64,000 bases of DNA from Lysobacterales bacterium 63-13 (GTDB lineage Bacteria; Pseudomonadota; Gammaproteobacteria; Xanthomonadales; Rhodanobacteraceae), in assembly GCA_001899855.1 (NCBI GenBank), contig MKWR01000027.1:1-64000 (forward strand), written 5' to 3'. The notes beneath the pieces are model-generated. The model was not told the DNA's origin. It did not search any database and worked only from the letters and a program-made list of their open reading frames with translations. A program made the translations under genes and the position numbers. Shown here piece after piece: positions 1-8,180 of this stretch. Each line of letters opens with the position of its first letter. The first letter of the stretch is position 1.

Positions 1-113
1 TCGAGGTCGGCTCCCATGCTGGTGGTGGTGTCTGGTAGCTTCACCTTAGCATTTGGAGCCGACTTCACTTTTCAGATCAGTGGCTTGGGCTTAAGTAAGT
101 GCCATTCGACTCT

Positions 114-141
114 GACCCCGGTTTCCGGACCCCGGTTTCCG
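114..141. repeat. Tandem 14-bp direct repeat
   Basis: Two perfect head-to-tail copies of GACCCCGGTTTCCG lie at 114-127 and 128-141. They follow the string AAGTAAGTGCCATTCGACTC. I associate such sequence with short palindromic elements mobilised by REP-associated (Y1) transposases in gammaproteobacteria, but this is from memory and no transposase is present here. The stretch from 1 to 261 holds nothing else that I can support. Confidence 0.55.
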
Positions 142-261
142 AGAAATCAGGGGTAGTCCACTAGCCATGGGATTTCCCCGGCATCCGCCGTCGCCTGTGT
201 TTGGGTTGGCATCAATGGAGCTGAGGCGACTACCTCAAGCGGGAATTTGGGTGCGTTGACA

Positions 262-290
262 AGGAGCATCGCGGCTGAAGCCGCTCCTAC
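262..290. repeat. REP-like hairpin after fdsA
   Basis: The palindrome GCGGCT-GA-AGCCGC sits at 271-284 and is flanked by AGGAGC (262-267) and GCTCCT (283-288). The string resembles the short GC-rich extragenic palindromes repeated in Pseudomonas and xanthomonad genomes. It begins seven bases beyond the fdsA stop codon, so it could also protect or end the fds transcript, although no clear T-tract follows. Confidence 0.55.
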
Positions 291-296
291 AGAACC

Positions 297-3206
297 TTAC
301 GAAGCGCTGGGTGTGGTTGCGGAGGACTTGCGTTGCTTGCGCAGCAGATTCTGCTGGACATCGCTGAAGGCGCGATAACGTTGCTGCCAGTCGGAGGGTT
401 GGGTTACGCGGGTGATTTCGACGGCGGTGACCTTGTACTCGGGGCAGTTGGTTGCCCAGTCCGAGTTCTCGGTGGTGATCACGTTAGCGCCTGAAAATGG
501 AAAATGGAACGTGGTGTAGACGACGCCGGCTTGCATGCGCGCGCTGATCTGCGCACGCAACACGGTTTCCCCGGCACGACTGGCGATGCCGACCCAGTCG
601 CCATCATTGATGCCCCGCTGCTCGGCATCGTGTGGATGGATCTCGAGGCGATCCTCGCCATGCCACACCGTATTCGGCGTGCGCCGCGTCTGCGCGCCGA
701 CGTTGTACTGGCTGAGGATGCGGCCGGTGGTCAGGATCAGCGGGAAGCGCGCATTGACCTTCTCGGTGGTCGGCACGTATTCGGTGAGCATGAAGCGCCC
801 CTTGCCGCGCACGAATTCATCGACATGCATGGTCGGCGTGCCGTCGGGCGCTTCGGCATTGCACGGCCACTGGATACTGCCGAGCTCATCGATACGGGCA
901 TAGCTGACGCCAGCGAAGGTCGGCGTCAGCCGCGCGATCTCGTCCATGATCTCCGACGGATGCGTGTAATGCATCGGATAACCGAGTGCGTTCGCGATCA
1001 GCTGGGTGATTTCCCAGTCAGCGTAACCGGCCAGTGGCGGCATGACGCGACGCACCCGCGAGATGCGCCGCTCGGCATTGGTGAAGGTGCCATCCTTTTC
1101 GAGGAAGGTCGAACCGGGCAGGAACACATGGGCGAACTTGGCCGTCTCGTTGAGGAACAGATCCTGCACGACGATGCATTCCATCGCCGCCAGCGCGGCG
1201 GTGACGTGGCGGGTGTTCGGATCGGACTGGGCAATGTCCTCGCCTTCGACATAGAGGCCCTTGAACTCGCCATCGAGCGCTGCCTCGAACATGTTCGGCA
1301 GGCGCAAGCCAGGCTCGGCCAGCAGGGTCACGCCCCAATCGTGCTCGAAGGTTCCGCGCACGCTCGAATCCGACACATGCCGATAACCCGGCAGCTCGTG
1401 CGGGAACGAACCCATGTCGCAGGAACCCTGCACGTTGTTCTGCCCGCGCAGGGGATTCACGCCGACCCCGCGGCGGCCGATGTTGCCGGTCGCCATGGCC
1501 AGGTTGGCAATCGCCATGACTGCGGTCGATCCTTGCGAATGTTCGGTGACGCCGAGGCCGTAGTAGATCGCCGCATTGCCGCCGCCCGCAAACAATCGCG
1601 CGGCGGCACGCACCTGCGCGGCAGGCACGCCGGTTGCGGATTCGCTGGCCTCCGGTGAATTGCGCGCCTCGCCGACGAATGCCTTCCAGCGCGCGAATGC
1701 CTCGGCCTCGCAGCGCGCCGCGACAAAGGCCTCGTCGACCAGCCCTTCGACAACGATCACATGCGCCAGCGCATTGAGCAGGGCGACATTGGTCCCGAGC
1801 CTGAGCTTGAGCAGATGATCCGCCTCGACATGCGGCGCGCGCACCAGATCGATGCTGCGCGGATCGGCGACGATCAGCTTCGCGCCGGCGCGCAGGCGTC
1901 GTTTCATCTGCGAGGCAAACACCGGATGCGCGTCGGTTGGATTCGCGCCGATGACGAAGATGACATCGGCGTCATCCACCGAGTCGAAATCCTGGGTGCC
2001 GGCCGATTCGCCGAGCGTGGCCTTCAATCCGTAGCCGGTTGGCGAATGGCAGACGCGCGCACAGGTGTCGACGTTGTTGTTGCCGAATGCCGCGCGCACG
2101 AGCTTCTGCACCAGCCAGGTTTCCTCATTCGTGCAGCGCGATGAGGTGATGCCGCCAATCGCGTCGCGCCCGTGCTCGGCCTGGATGCGGCGGAATTCAC
2201 GCGCCGTGTGCGCGATCGCCGTTTCCCAGGACACTTCCTGCCAGGGATCGTTGATGCTTGCGCGGATCATCGGCGTGGTGATGCGCTCCTCATGGGTGGC
2301 ATAGCCGATGGCGAAGCGCCCCTTGACGCAGGAGTGGCCATGGTTGGCCTTGCCATCGATGTGCGGAACCATGCGCACGATCTCGTCGCCGCGCAGTTCT
2401 GCACGGAACGAGCAGCCGACCCCGCAATAGGCGCAGGTCGTGACCACGCTGCGCTCGGGCCTTCCTTTTTCGAGCAGCGATTTCTCGAGCAAGGCCGTGG
2501 TCGGGCAGGCCTGCACGCAGGCACCGCAAGACACGCATTCGGAAGCGAGAAAGGATTCATCCTGGCTGGCAACGACGTGCGAGGCAAAACCGCGCCCTTC
2601 GATGGTCAAGGCAAACGTGCCTTGCACCTCGTCGCAGGCACGCACGCAGCGCGAACAGACGATGCATTGCGCGGGATCGAAACGGAAATACGGGTTCGAG
2701 GCATCGCTGGCGACAAAGTGCGGGTTGGCAACGCCATTCTTTTCGACGCTGAAATGGTTGGCACCTTCCAGCCCATAACGGTTGTTTTCAAAACCCACCA
2801 CGGCCGCCATTTCCTGCAACTCGCAGCGCCCATCGGGGGCGCATCCCACGCAATCAGGCGCATGGTCGGAAACGTAAAGCTCGATCACGCCACGACGGAT
2901 TTCGGCCAGCCTGGTGCTTTGCGTGGTGACCTTCATGCCTTCGGCAACAGGCGTCGTGCAGGAAGCCGGATAACCCTTCATGCCTTCGATCTGCACGAGG
3001 CAGAGACGACATGAGCCGAAGGCATCGAGGGTATCGGTCGCGCAAAGTCGCGGGATGTCGATGTGGTGTGTCGCCGCCGCGCGCATGACCGACGTGCCGG
3101 CGGCAACGCGCACCGCCACGCCGTCGATTTCAAGCTGCACCGGTCTCAGCGAATCCAGCGAATGGATGGCCGGCGTGCCGTAGTCGATGTCATCAATTGA
3201 TCGCAT
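297..3206 (-). CDS. fdsA: NAD-dependent formate dehydrogenase, alpha (molybdenum) subunit
   Basis: This is the catalytic subunit of the soluble enzyme that oxidises formate to CO2 and passes electrons through iron-sulfur centres to FdsB and NAD+. The 969 residues show an N-terminal [2Fe-2S] domain (C55, C66, C69, C83), a His-Cys3 cluster motif (H115, C119, C122, C128) and two ferredoxin motifs (CIVCSRCVRAC and CVSCGACVQAC). The molybdopterin domain follows, opening with CAYCGVGC. The segment ARVCHSP carries the expected molybdenum-ligand cysteine; it is not selenocysteine. There is no Tat signal, which fits a cytoplasmic enzyme. GGAGGAG lies just before the ATG. It is last in fdsG-fdsB-fdsA, 42 bases after fdsB. 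The usual accessory genes fdsC/fdhD and fdsD do not follow in this window. Confidence 0.96.
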   Translation of the reverse strand: MRSIDDIDYGTPAIHSLDSLRPVQLEIDGVAVRVAAGTSVMRAAATHHIDIPRLCATDTLDAFGSCRLCLVQIEGMKGYPASCTTPVAEGMKVTTQSTRLAEIRRGVIELYVSDHAPDCVGCAPDGRCELQEMAAVVGFENNRYGLEGANHFSVEKNGVANPHFVASDASNPYFRFDPAQCIVCSRCVRACDEVQGTFALTIEGRGFASHVVASQDESFLASECVSCGACVQACPTTALLEKSLLEKGRPERSVVTTCAYCGVGCSFRAELRGDEIVRMVPHIDGKANHGHSCVKGRFAIGYATHEERITTPMIRASINDPWQEVSWETAIAHTAREFRRIQAEHGRDAIGGITSSRCTNEETWLVQKLVRAAFGNNNVDTCARVCHSPTGYGLKATLGESAGTQDFDSVDDADVIFVIGANPTDAHPVFASQMKRRLRAGAKLIVADPRSIDLVRAPHVEADHLLKLRLGTNVALLNALAHVIVVEGLVDEAFVAARCEAEAFARWKAFVGEARNSPEASESATGVPAAQVRAAARLFAGGGNAAIYYGLGVTEHSQGSTAVMAIANLAMATGNIGRRGVGVNPLRGQNNVQGSCDMGSFPHELPGYRHVSDSSVRGTFEHDWGVTLLAEPGLRLPNMFEAALDGEFKGLYVEGEDIAQSDPNTRHVTAALAAMECIVVQDLFLNETAKFAHVFLPGSTFLEKDGTFTNAERRISRVRRVMPPLAGYADWEITQLIANALGYPMHYTHPSEIMDEIARLTPTFAGVSYARIDELGSIQWPCNAEAPDGTPTMHVDEFVRGKGRFMLTEYVPTTEKVNARFPLILTTGRILSQYNVGAQTRRTPNTVWHGEDRLEIHPHDAEQRGINDGDWVGIASRAGETVLRAQISARMQAGVVYTTFHFPFSGANVITTENSDWATNCPEYKVTAVEITRVTQPSDWQQRYRAFSDVQQNLLRKQRKSSATTPSAS

Positions 3207-3248
3207 GCCACTCCTCCAGCAAGCAGCCGGTTGCGACCACGCAAGAAA

Positions 3249-4805
3249 TCATGCCTGCACAACCGGTTGTGGTCGCGCAGCAAAATCCTCGGGGAAATGC
3301 CTGAGCGCACTGAGCACCGGCAAAGGCGTCAATCCGCCCAGCGCACACAGCGATCCGTGCAGCATGGTGTCGCACAGGCTCTTCAGCAGATCCGTGCTTG
3401 CCTCGGCGTCGACGCCACCGCGAATGCGATCGATGACCTCGACCCCGCGCGTCGAGCCAATCCGGCACGGCGTGCACTTGCCGCAGGATTCAATGGCGCA
3501 GAACTCCATGGCGAAGCGCGCCTGTTCGGCCATGTCGACCGTGTCATCGAAGACGACGATGCCGCCGTGACCGAGCATCGCGCCAATCGCGGCGAAGGCT
3601 TCATAGTCGATCGGCGTGTCGAATTGCGCTTCCGGAAGATAGGCGCCAAGCGGGCCGCCGACCTGCACGGCGCGGATTGGCCGACCACTCGCCGAGCCAC
3701 CGCCAAAGTCATGCAGCAATTCACGCAAGGTCACGCCAAACGCCAGTTCGATCAAGCCGCCGTGCTTGATGTTTCCGGCCAACTGGATCGGCAGCGTGCC
3801 GCGCGAACGGCCCATGCCCATGTCGCGGTACCACGCCGCGCCATGCACGAGGATATCCGGCAGCGAGGCCAGGGTGATGGCATTGTTGATGACCGTGGGT
3901 TGCCCGAACAATCCCTTGATGGCCGGCAGCGGCGGCTTGAATCGCACCTGGCCGCGACGCCCTTCGAGGCTTTCCAGCATCGCGGTTTCCTCGCCGCAAA
4001 TGTAGGCACCGGCGCCCATGCGCAACTCGATATCGAAATCGTGCCCGCTGCCCTGGATGTCGACACCGAGCCAGCCCGCGCCGCGCGCACGTCCAAGGGC
4101 TTCGGCAAACACCTGTTGCGCCAGCGGGTATTCGCTGCGCAGGTAGACATAGCCCTTGCTCGCAGCCACCGCGAGACTGGCGATCAACATGCCTTCGATC
4201 AGGCGATACGGATCACCTTCCATGAGCATGCGATCGGAAAAAGTTCCGGAATCGCCTTCGTCGGCATTGCAGACGATGTATTTCCGCGCAGCCGCTTGAT
4301 CGAGCACGGTCTTCCATTTGACGCCGCAGGCAAACGCCGCGCCGCCACGTCCGCGCAGGCCAGAATCAGTGACCGCCTGCACGATGTCGGCACCTGTCAT
4401 GCGCAACGCATTCTCGGCGCCACGCCAGCCGCCATGGGCGCGATAGTCGTCCAGTGCCAGTGGTTCGGTGATGCCGTTGCGCGAAAAACACTGGCGCTGC
4501 TGGCGTTTCAGCCAGGGGATTTCGGCGACCGGGCCGAGCGCCTTCGGATGCCCTGCATCCGCTGCGAAGGCGATGTCGAACAGTCCGCCGACATCCTCCT
4601 CGGTGATCGGTCCGAAGGCGTAGCGGTTTTCGCCATGCTCGACTTCAAGCAAGGGTTCCAGCCAACACATGCCTCGAGAGCCGTTGCGCAGGATGGTCAC
4701 GTCAACGCCACGCGCTTCGGCTTCGCCCCGGATCTTCAACGCCACCGCATCAGCTCCGCAGGCCATCGCGCTGGTATCACGCGGAACAAACAGGCGCAGG
4801 CTCAT
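3249..4805 (-). CDS. fdsB: NAD-dependent formate dehydrogenase, beta (flavin) subunit
   Basis: This diaphorase subunit carries FMN and an iron-sulfur centre and reduces NAD+ with electrons from FdsA. It is related to NuoF and HoxF. The 518-residue product has a short thioredoxin-like N-terminal domain, then [11 protein letters not shown] for nucleotide binding, [14 protein letters not shown] for FMN binding, and [12 protein letters not shown] for the C-terminal [4Fe-4S] cluster. The open frame runs upstream to 4904, but I start at 4805. There the ATG overlaps the fdsG stop in an ATGA, and the protein begins at the conserved [10 protein letters not shown]. The overlap suggests translational coupling of the two subunits. 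Confidence 0.95.
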   Translation of the reverse strand: MSLRLFVPRDTSAMACGADAVALKIRGEAEARGVDVTILRNGSRGMCWLEPLLEVEHGENRYAFGPITEEDVGGLFDIAFAADAGHPKALGPVAEIPWLKRQQRQCFSRNGITEPLALDDYRAHGGWRGAENALRMTGADIVQAVTDSGLRGRGGAAFACGVKWKTVLDQAAARKYIVCNADEGDSGTFSDRMLMEGDPYRLIEGMLIASLAVAASKGYVYLRSEYPLAQQVFAEALGRARGAGWLGVDIQGSGHDFDIELRMGAGAYICGEETAMLESLEGRRGQVRFKPPLPAIKGLFGQPTVINNAITLASLPDILVHGAAWYRDMGMGRSRGTLPIQLAGNIKHGGLIELAFGVTLRELLHDFGGGSASGRPIRAVQVGGPLGAYLPEAQFDTPIDYEAFAAIGAMLGHGGIVVFDDTVDMAEQARFAMEFCAIESCGKCTPCRIGSTRGVEVIDRIRGGVDAEASTDLLKSLCDTMLHGSLCALGGLTPLPVLSALRHFPEDFAARPQPVVQA

Positions 4806-5320
4806 TCCGACGCTCCACAGGCATCGACAAGACGGTCGATGGTCTGCAGCGAGAGTCGCCCGTGCACCTGGCCATCGAGCATCGCCGAGGGCGCGCAGGC
4901 GCAATTGCCGAGGCAGTAGACCGCCTCCAGGGTCACCGCGCCATCGGCACTGGTTTCATCGAAGCCGACGCCCAGCCGCGTGCGCACATGCGCTTCAATC
5001 TGCCTAGCCCCCATTGCCTGGCAGGCCTCGGCGCGGCACAACTTGAGCACATGCCGACCCGGTGCCACGCTGCGGAAATGATGATGGAAACTGACCACGC
5101 CATGCACTTCGGCGCGGCTGAGGTTGAGCGCCGCGGCGATCAGCGGCAGCGCCGCGGGTGGCACGAATCCAAGCTGATCCTGGATGCCATGCAGGATTGG
5201 CAACAGGTGGTCCTGACGCGCGGCAAAGGAAGCAATCACGTTGCCGATCGCGCTGGCCAGCGCCGCATCGAGGTCCGCGGCGGTCGCGGATGCGCCTTGA
5301 CTGGTCGCGTGATTGGTCAT
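4802..5320 (-). CDS. fdsG: NAD-dependent formate dehydrogenase, gamma subunit
   Basis: This is the small NuoE-like subunit that holds one [2Fe-2S] cluster and pairs with FdsB. At 172 residues it has the family's size, with ligand cysteines C95 and C100 (CRAEAC) and C136 and C140 (CLGNC), preceded by the helical region containing GVVSFHHHF. It is the first gene of the operon. A strong GGAGGAG lies just before the ATG, and its stop codon overlaps the fdsB start. Together the three genes give a cytoplasmic formate:NAD+ oxidoreductase that supplies NADH. Confidence 0.95.
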   Translation of the reverse strand: MTNHATSQGASATAADLDAALASAIGNVIASFAARQDHLLPILHGIQDQLGFVPPAALPLIAAALNLSRAEVHGVVSFHHHFRSVAPGRHVLKLCRAEACQAMGARQIEAHVRTRLGVGFDETSADGAVTLEAVYCLGNCACAPSAMLDGQVHGRLSLQTIDRLVDACGASE

Positions 5321-5388
5321 GCACTCCTCCGTCCGTCTGCCAGGATGCTGCCGTGCCGTTGTCGTGTTCGGGTGGCTGCCGGACTGCC

Positions 5389-5847
5389 TTACTGTGCTGC
5401 CGGAGCCTCGGCCGTGCCACGACCGGTCAGCACGACCAGATCGTAATTCCTTCCTGCCGTTTCCGGCGATGTCGACGGGAATGCGAGGCTGAGCGGCTCG
5501 CCAAGCACGTTGGTGACCGAATGTTCGGCGCGCTTGACCCAGTTGCCGCCGATCTTGTCGTAGAAACCGAGGTCGATCTTCAGCGCCTCCTTGACGCCCA
5601 GCGTGCCTTCGAGCGGCGTCGCGGTCACCAGGATGCGAAATGCGTTCTCGGGCTTCTTGTCGCCATCATCGCGGATTTCCGCTTCGGCTCCGGCTTCGAC
5701 CACCATCGCCGGCTTGCCGATCAATTCACCGTTTCGCGAGAGGACAAGATCGATCCGGTAGAGCTTTGCGGCGCTATCCGCGGCCTCGGCCAGACCGCAC
5801 AGGGACAGGGCGAGCACGACTGCGGTCAGGATGTTTCGGATGTTCAT
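5389..5847 (-). CDS. Exported protein of unknown function
   Basis: I do not recognise a family. The 152-residue product starts with a clear signal peptide (MNIRN, then a hydrophobic stretch ending CGLAEA before ADSAAK). The mature part is a mixed beta-rich sequence of about 130 residues with no cysteine. An upstream ATG at 5880 would add 11 residues before the signal peptide, so I chose 5847, although neither start has a good ribosome site. It lies 68 bases upstream of fdsG on the same strand, so it could share a transcript with fds, but nothing in it suggests a role in formate oxidation. It is probably periplasmic. Confidence 0.7.
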   Translation of the reverse strand: MNIRNILTAVVLALSLCGLAEAADSAAKLYRIDLVLSRNGELIGKPAMVVEAGAEAEIRDDGDKKPENAFRILVTATPLEGTLGVKEALKIDLGFYDKIGGNWVKRAEHSVTNVLGEPLSLAFPSTSPETAGRNYDLVVLTGRGTAEAPAAQ

Positions 5848-5994
5848 CAGGGGGATACTCGTGTTTGGAAAGGATTGCATGATCGATCTGCGGCAGCTTG
5901 CGTTCGCGGATTGGATGATTGCGCATTGCGCCAGCTCGGACCCGCTGCCCGCCAGGTCGTTCCCGCTGCGCGCGGACTCTGGAATCCTGGTGAT

Positions 5995-6978
5995 TCAGCG
6001 CCCGCTGTCGTTCGGCGGCGCCCAGCGTGCCAGCGCTTCGCGGGTACGCTTGCGGCCCAATTCAATCACGCTTTTCGCGAGATGGAAATCATAGAACGTG
6101 CAGACGTTGCGCGGGATGGTGACCAGCAAGTCCGGTGGCTGTGCGGCCAGCTTGAGTCGGGTGATGGTTTCCTGAACGGTGTCGAGCGAGCGCGAAAGCA
6201 ACTCCAGGACGTTCGGCTCGCGCATCTGCGCGATCGGCTTTTCGCTGCCCCACAACGCCGCCATGGCGCGAGCAAACGGATTGCCGGAGCGGGATTCGGC
6301 ATCGCTGCCAGGATCGGCTTCGGGCACCCCGCCTGGCGCCTCATCGGCGCTGGAACGCAATGGCCACGCTGGGCTGCCATCCAGCGGCTCCGGCGTTGCA
6401 TTGACGTCGACGGCGATGGTCGCCACGGTGTGATCACGCAAGGTCGGTGACACCGGCAGCGGATTGAGCAGGCCGCCATCGACCAGCAGGCGGCCCTGAT
6501 AGCGGTGCGGCCGGAAGATCGTCGGGATGGCGATCGAGGCGCGGATTGCGTCGAACAGCGAGCCGCGCGAAAACCAGACTTCGCGATGCGCATCGAGATC
6601 GACCGCGACGGCGGTGTAACTGATCGGCAAATCCTCGATGTTGACATCGCCGACCTGCTCGCGCATGGCATTGATGATGCGGTTGCCCTTGATGAAACCG
6701 CCGCCGGTGATGGTGATGTCGAGCAGCTTGAATACATCGTAGCGGGCCATCGGCAGCACCCAGTCACGAAAGGCGTCGAGTTTCCCGGCCGCATGGATGC
6801 CGCCAACCAGGGCACCCATCGAGCTGCCGGCAATTGAACGGATCTCGAAGCCTTGCGCGATCAGCTCCTCGATCACGCCAATGTGCGCATAGCCGCGCGC
6901 GCCGCCCGAACCAAGCACGAGGGAGATCGGGATTCTCGGCTTCGGCAGTGCGCCCATGATGGGGGCCGGCTCGCTCAT
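5995..6978 (-). CDS. Patatin-like phospholipase (RssA type)
   Basis: This 327-residue protein is a predicted serine lipid acyl hydrolase with a Ser-Asp dyad. It has the oxyanion loop GSGGARGYAHIG near residue 22, the nucleophile elbow GSSMG near 52, and the catalytic Asp in VDGGLLNP near 165. It has no signal peptide and no membrane segment. The second half (about residues 190-327) is less conserved and ends in a basic helix. Its ATG overlaps the stop of the upstream WYL regulator gene by four bases, so the two are translationally coupled. The substrate is unknown. Confidence 0.88.
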   Translation of the reverse strand: MSEPAPIMGALPKPRIPISLVLGSGGARGYAHIGVIEELIAQGFEIRSIAGSSMGALVGGIHAAGKLDAFRDWVLPMARYDVFKLLDITITGGGFIKGNRIINAMREQVGDVNIEDLPISYTAVAVDLDAHREVWFSRGSLFDAIRASIAIPTIFRPHRYQGRLLVDGGLLNPLPVSPTLRDHTVATIAVDVNATPEPLDGSPAWPLRSSADEAPGGVPEADPGSDAESRSGNPFARAMAALWGSEKPIAQMREPNVLELLSRSLDTVQETITRLKLAAQPPDLLVTIPRNVCTFYDFHLAKSVIELGRKRTREALARWAPPNDSGR

Positions 6979-7955
6979 GTCGGCGCTGCCTGGTAGCTGC
7001 CGATGGCAAGTTGCAGGAGGATGCGCATCTCCTCGCGCAACGAGACCGGCGAGACGATTTCAGCATCCGGACCATACTTGAGCACGTCCATGAGCAGCTC
7101 GCGCGAGTTGCTGTAGGGCACCTTCAGTTCATAGCGGCCATCCGCCAGCCAATGGCCTTCCTGCTGCGAATGCCAGTGTTCATCGGCCACCCAGCGTGCG
7201 GCATGTTCGGAAAAACGGATCACCGCCGTGGCCTTTGGCGCGCCGGAAAAGATGCCGTAGCTGGAAGCCAGATGCGCATTGAGCTCCTCGAGATCGCAGT
7301 CCAGCGCCTCGTGCTCGCCCACCTTGGGACTGCGCATGCGATCCAGGGCAAAGCTGCGCAACCCCTCGCGGCCATGATCCCAGGCATCGAGATACCAATT
7401 GTCGCGATAGTGGGCGAGGCGTTGCGGCGAGACATCGCGCGTGGTCGGCGCGTTGGTCGTGCGTGCGCGATATTCGAAGGTCAGGCGCTTGCGACTGAGC
7501 AAGGCGCTCGACACGCTGCGGAAGACGACCTGATCGAGCTTGCGCGCGCCACTGGAGATGACGCGGATGCGCTCGACCGGCAAGGTGCGGCCACTGGCAT
7601 GATCCGACAGCAGGGATTCGATGCGCGCGCGGAACGGCGCCAGCGCACCGGCGAGCACGCCGGGGTCGGAGCGATCGAGCAATTCGTTGAGGGCGAGCAA
7701 GGCGGCCAGCTCCTCGCTCGACAGCCACAAGCCGGGCAACTCGAAGCGATCGCCTTCATCCCTGGCGTAGTGGATTGCGCCATTCTCCGGATCACTCTCG
7801 ATCGGCGCACCCAGTGCATCGCGCAGGAAGGCAATATCGCGATACATCGTCGCCCGCGAGCACTGCAATTCTTCCTGCACGCGCTTGAGTGCGACCGGAT
7901 AGCGCGCGGACTTGAGCATGCGGTGAAGCAGCAGGGTGCGTTCGTAGCGATCCAT
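6975..7955 (-). CDS. WYL-domain transcriptional regulator (YafY/DeoR type)
   Basis: The 326-residue protein has an N-terminal winged helix-turn-helix (residues 1-60, with CSRATMYRDIAFLRDALG as the recognition region). A WYL domain follows (about 140-225, with the core YRDNWYLDAWDH), then a C-terminal WCX-like extension. WYL domains sense ligands, often nucleotides or nucleic acid, and these regulators usually control adjacent genes. It is the first gene of a two-gene unit with the patatin-like phospholipase and shares an ATGA overlap with it. Its upstream gap is shared with the divergent soeA gene and is largely filled by a GGGAAT-type repeat, so it could regulate either side. Confidence 0.9.
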   Translation of the reverse strand: MDRYERTLLLHRMLKSARYPVALKRVQEELQCSRATMYRDIAFLRDALGAPIESDPENGAIHYARDEGDRFELPGLWLSSEELAALLALNELLDRSDPGVLAGALAPFRARIESLLSDHASGRTLPVERIRVISSGARKLDQVVFRSVSSALLSRKRLTFEYRARTTNAPTTRDVSPQRLAHYRDNWYLDAWDHGREGLRSFALDRMRSPKVGEHEALDCDLEELNAHLASSYGIFSGAPKATAVIRFSEHAARWVADEHWHSQQEGHWLADGRYELKVPYSNSRELLMDVLKYGPDAEIVSPVSLREEMRILLQLAIGSYQAAPT

Positions 7956-8009
7956 GGACGTGAGATGCCGACTGCAAGTGCGAATGCGAGTTTGGCACAG
8001 GGGGAAGGG

Positions 8010-8128
8010 CCGGGAATAGGGAATGTGTGGAGCAGGGAATGGGGAACAGTGGGAAGCAAAGCGGACAGCGGCTTCGCTCTTGCCCTTGCTTCAACCCATT
8101 CCCTATTCCCCATTCCCGATTCCCCCAC
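8010..8128. repeat. GGGAAT-rich inverted repeat element (copy 1)
   Basis: The left arm has alternating GGGAATAGGGAAT and GGGAATGGGGAAC strings (8011-8047). The right arm (8095-8127) has the reverse complements ATTCCCTATTCCCC and ATTCCCGATTCCC, with a GC-rich centre. The same arms recur near 13.0, 33.2 and 35.3 kb. This is a dispersed intergenic palindrome of the kind seen in Xanthomonadaceae. It fills most of the gap between the divergent WYL regulator and soeA genes. Confidence 0.8.
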
Positions 8129-8180
8129 CCGCGGATTAAGCGTTTACCATTCGTTGTTCCTGCCGATGCCTTGACGATTG

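Noticed and set aside
504-1658. Long open frames antisense to fdsA, fdsB, tex and glyS
   Set aside because: They are shadows caused by high GC and third-position bias. They lack ribosome sites and show compositions rich in His, Arg and Ala without recognisable domains.
5995-7955. Patatin-like phospholipase as a CBASS effector
   Set aside because: No cGAS/DncV-like nucleotidyltransferase or other CBASS gene is adjacent, and the lipase resembles the RssA type.
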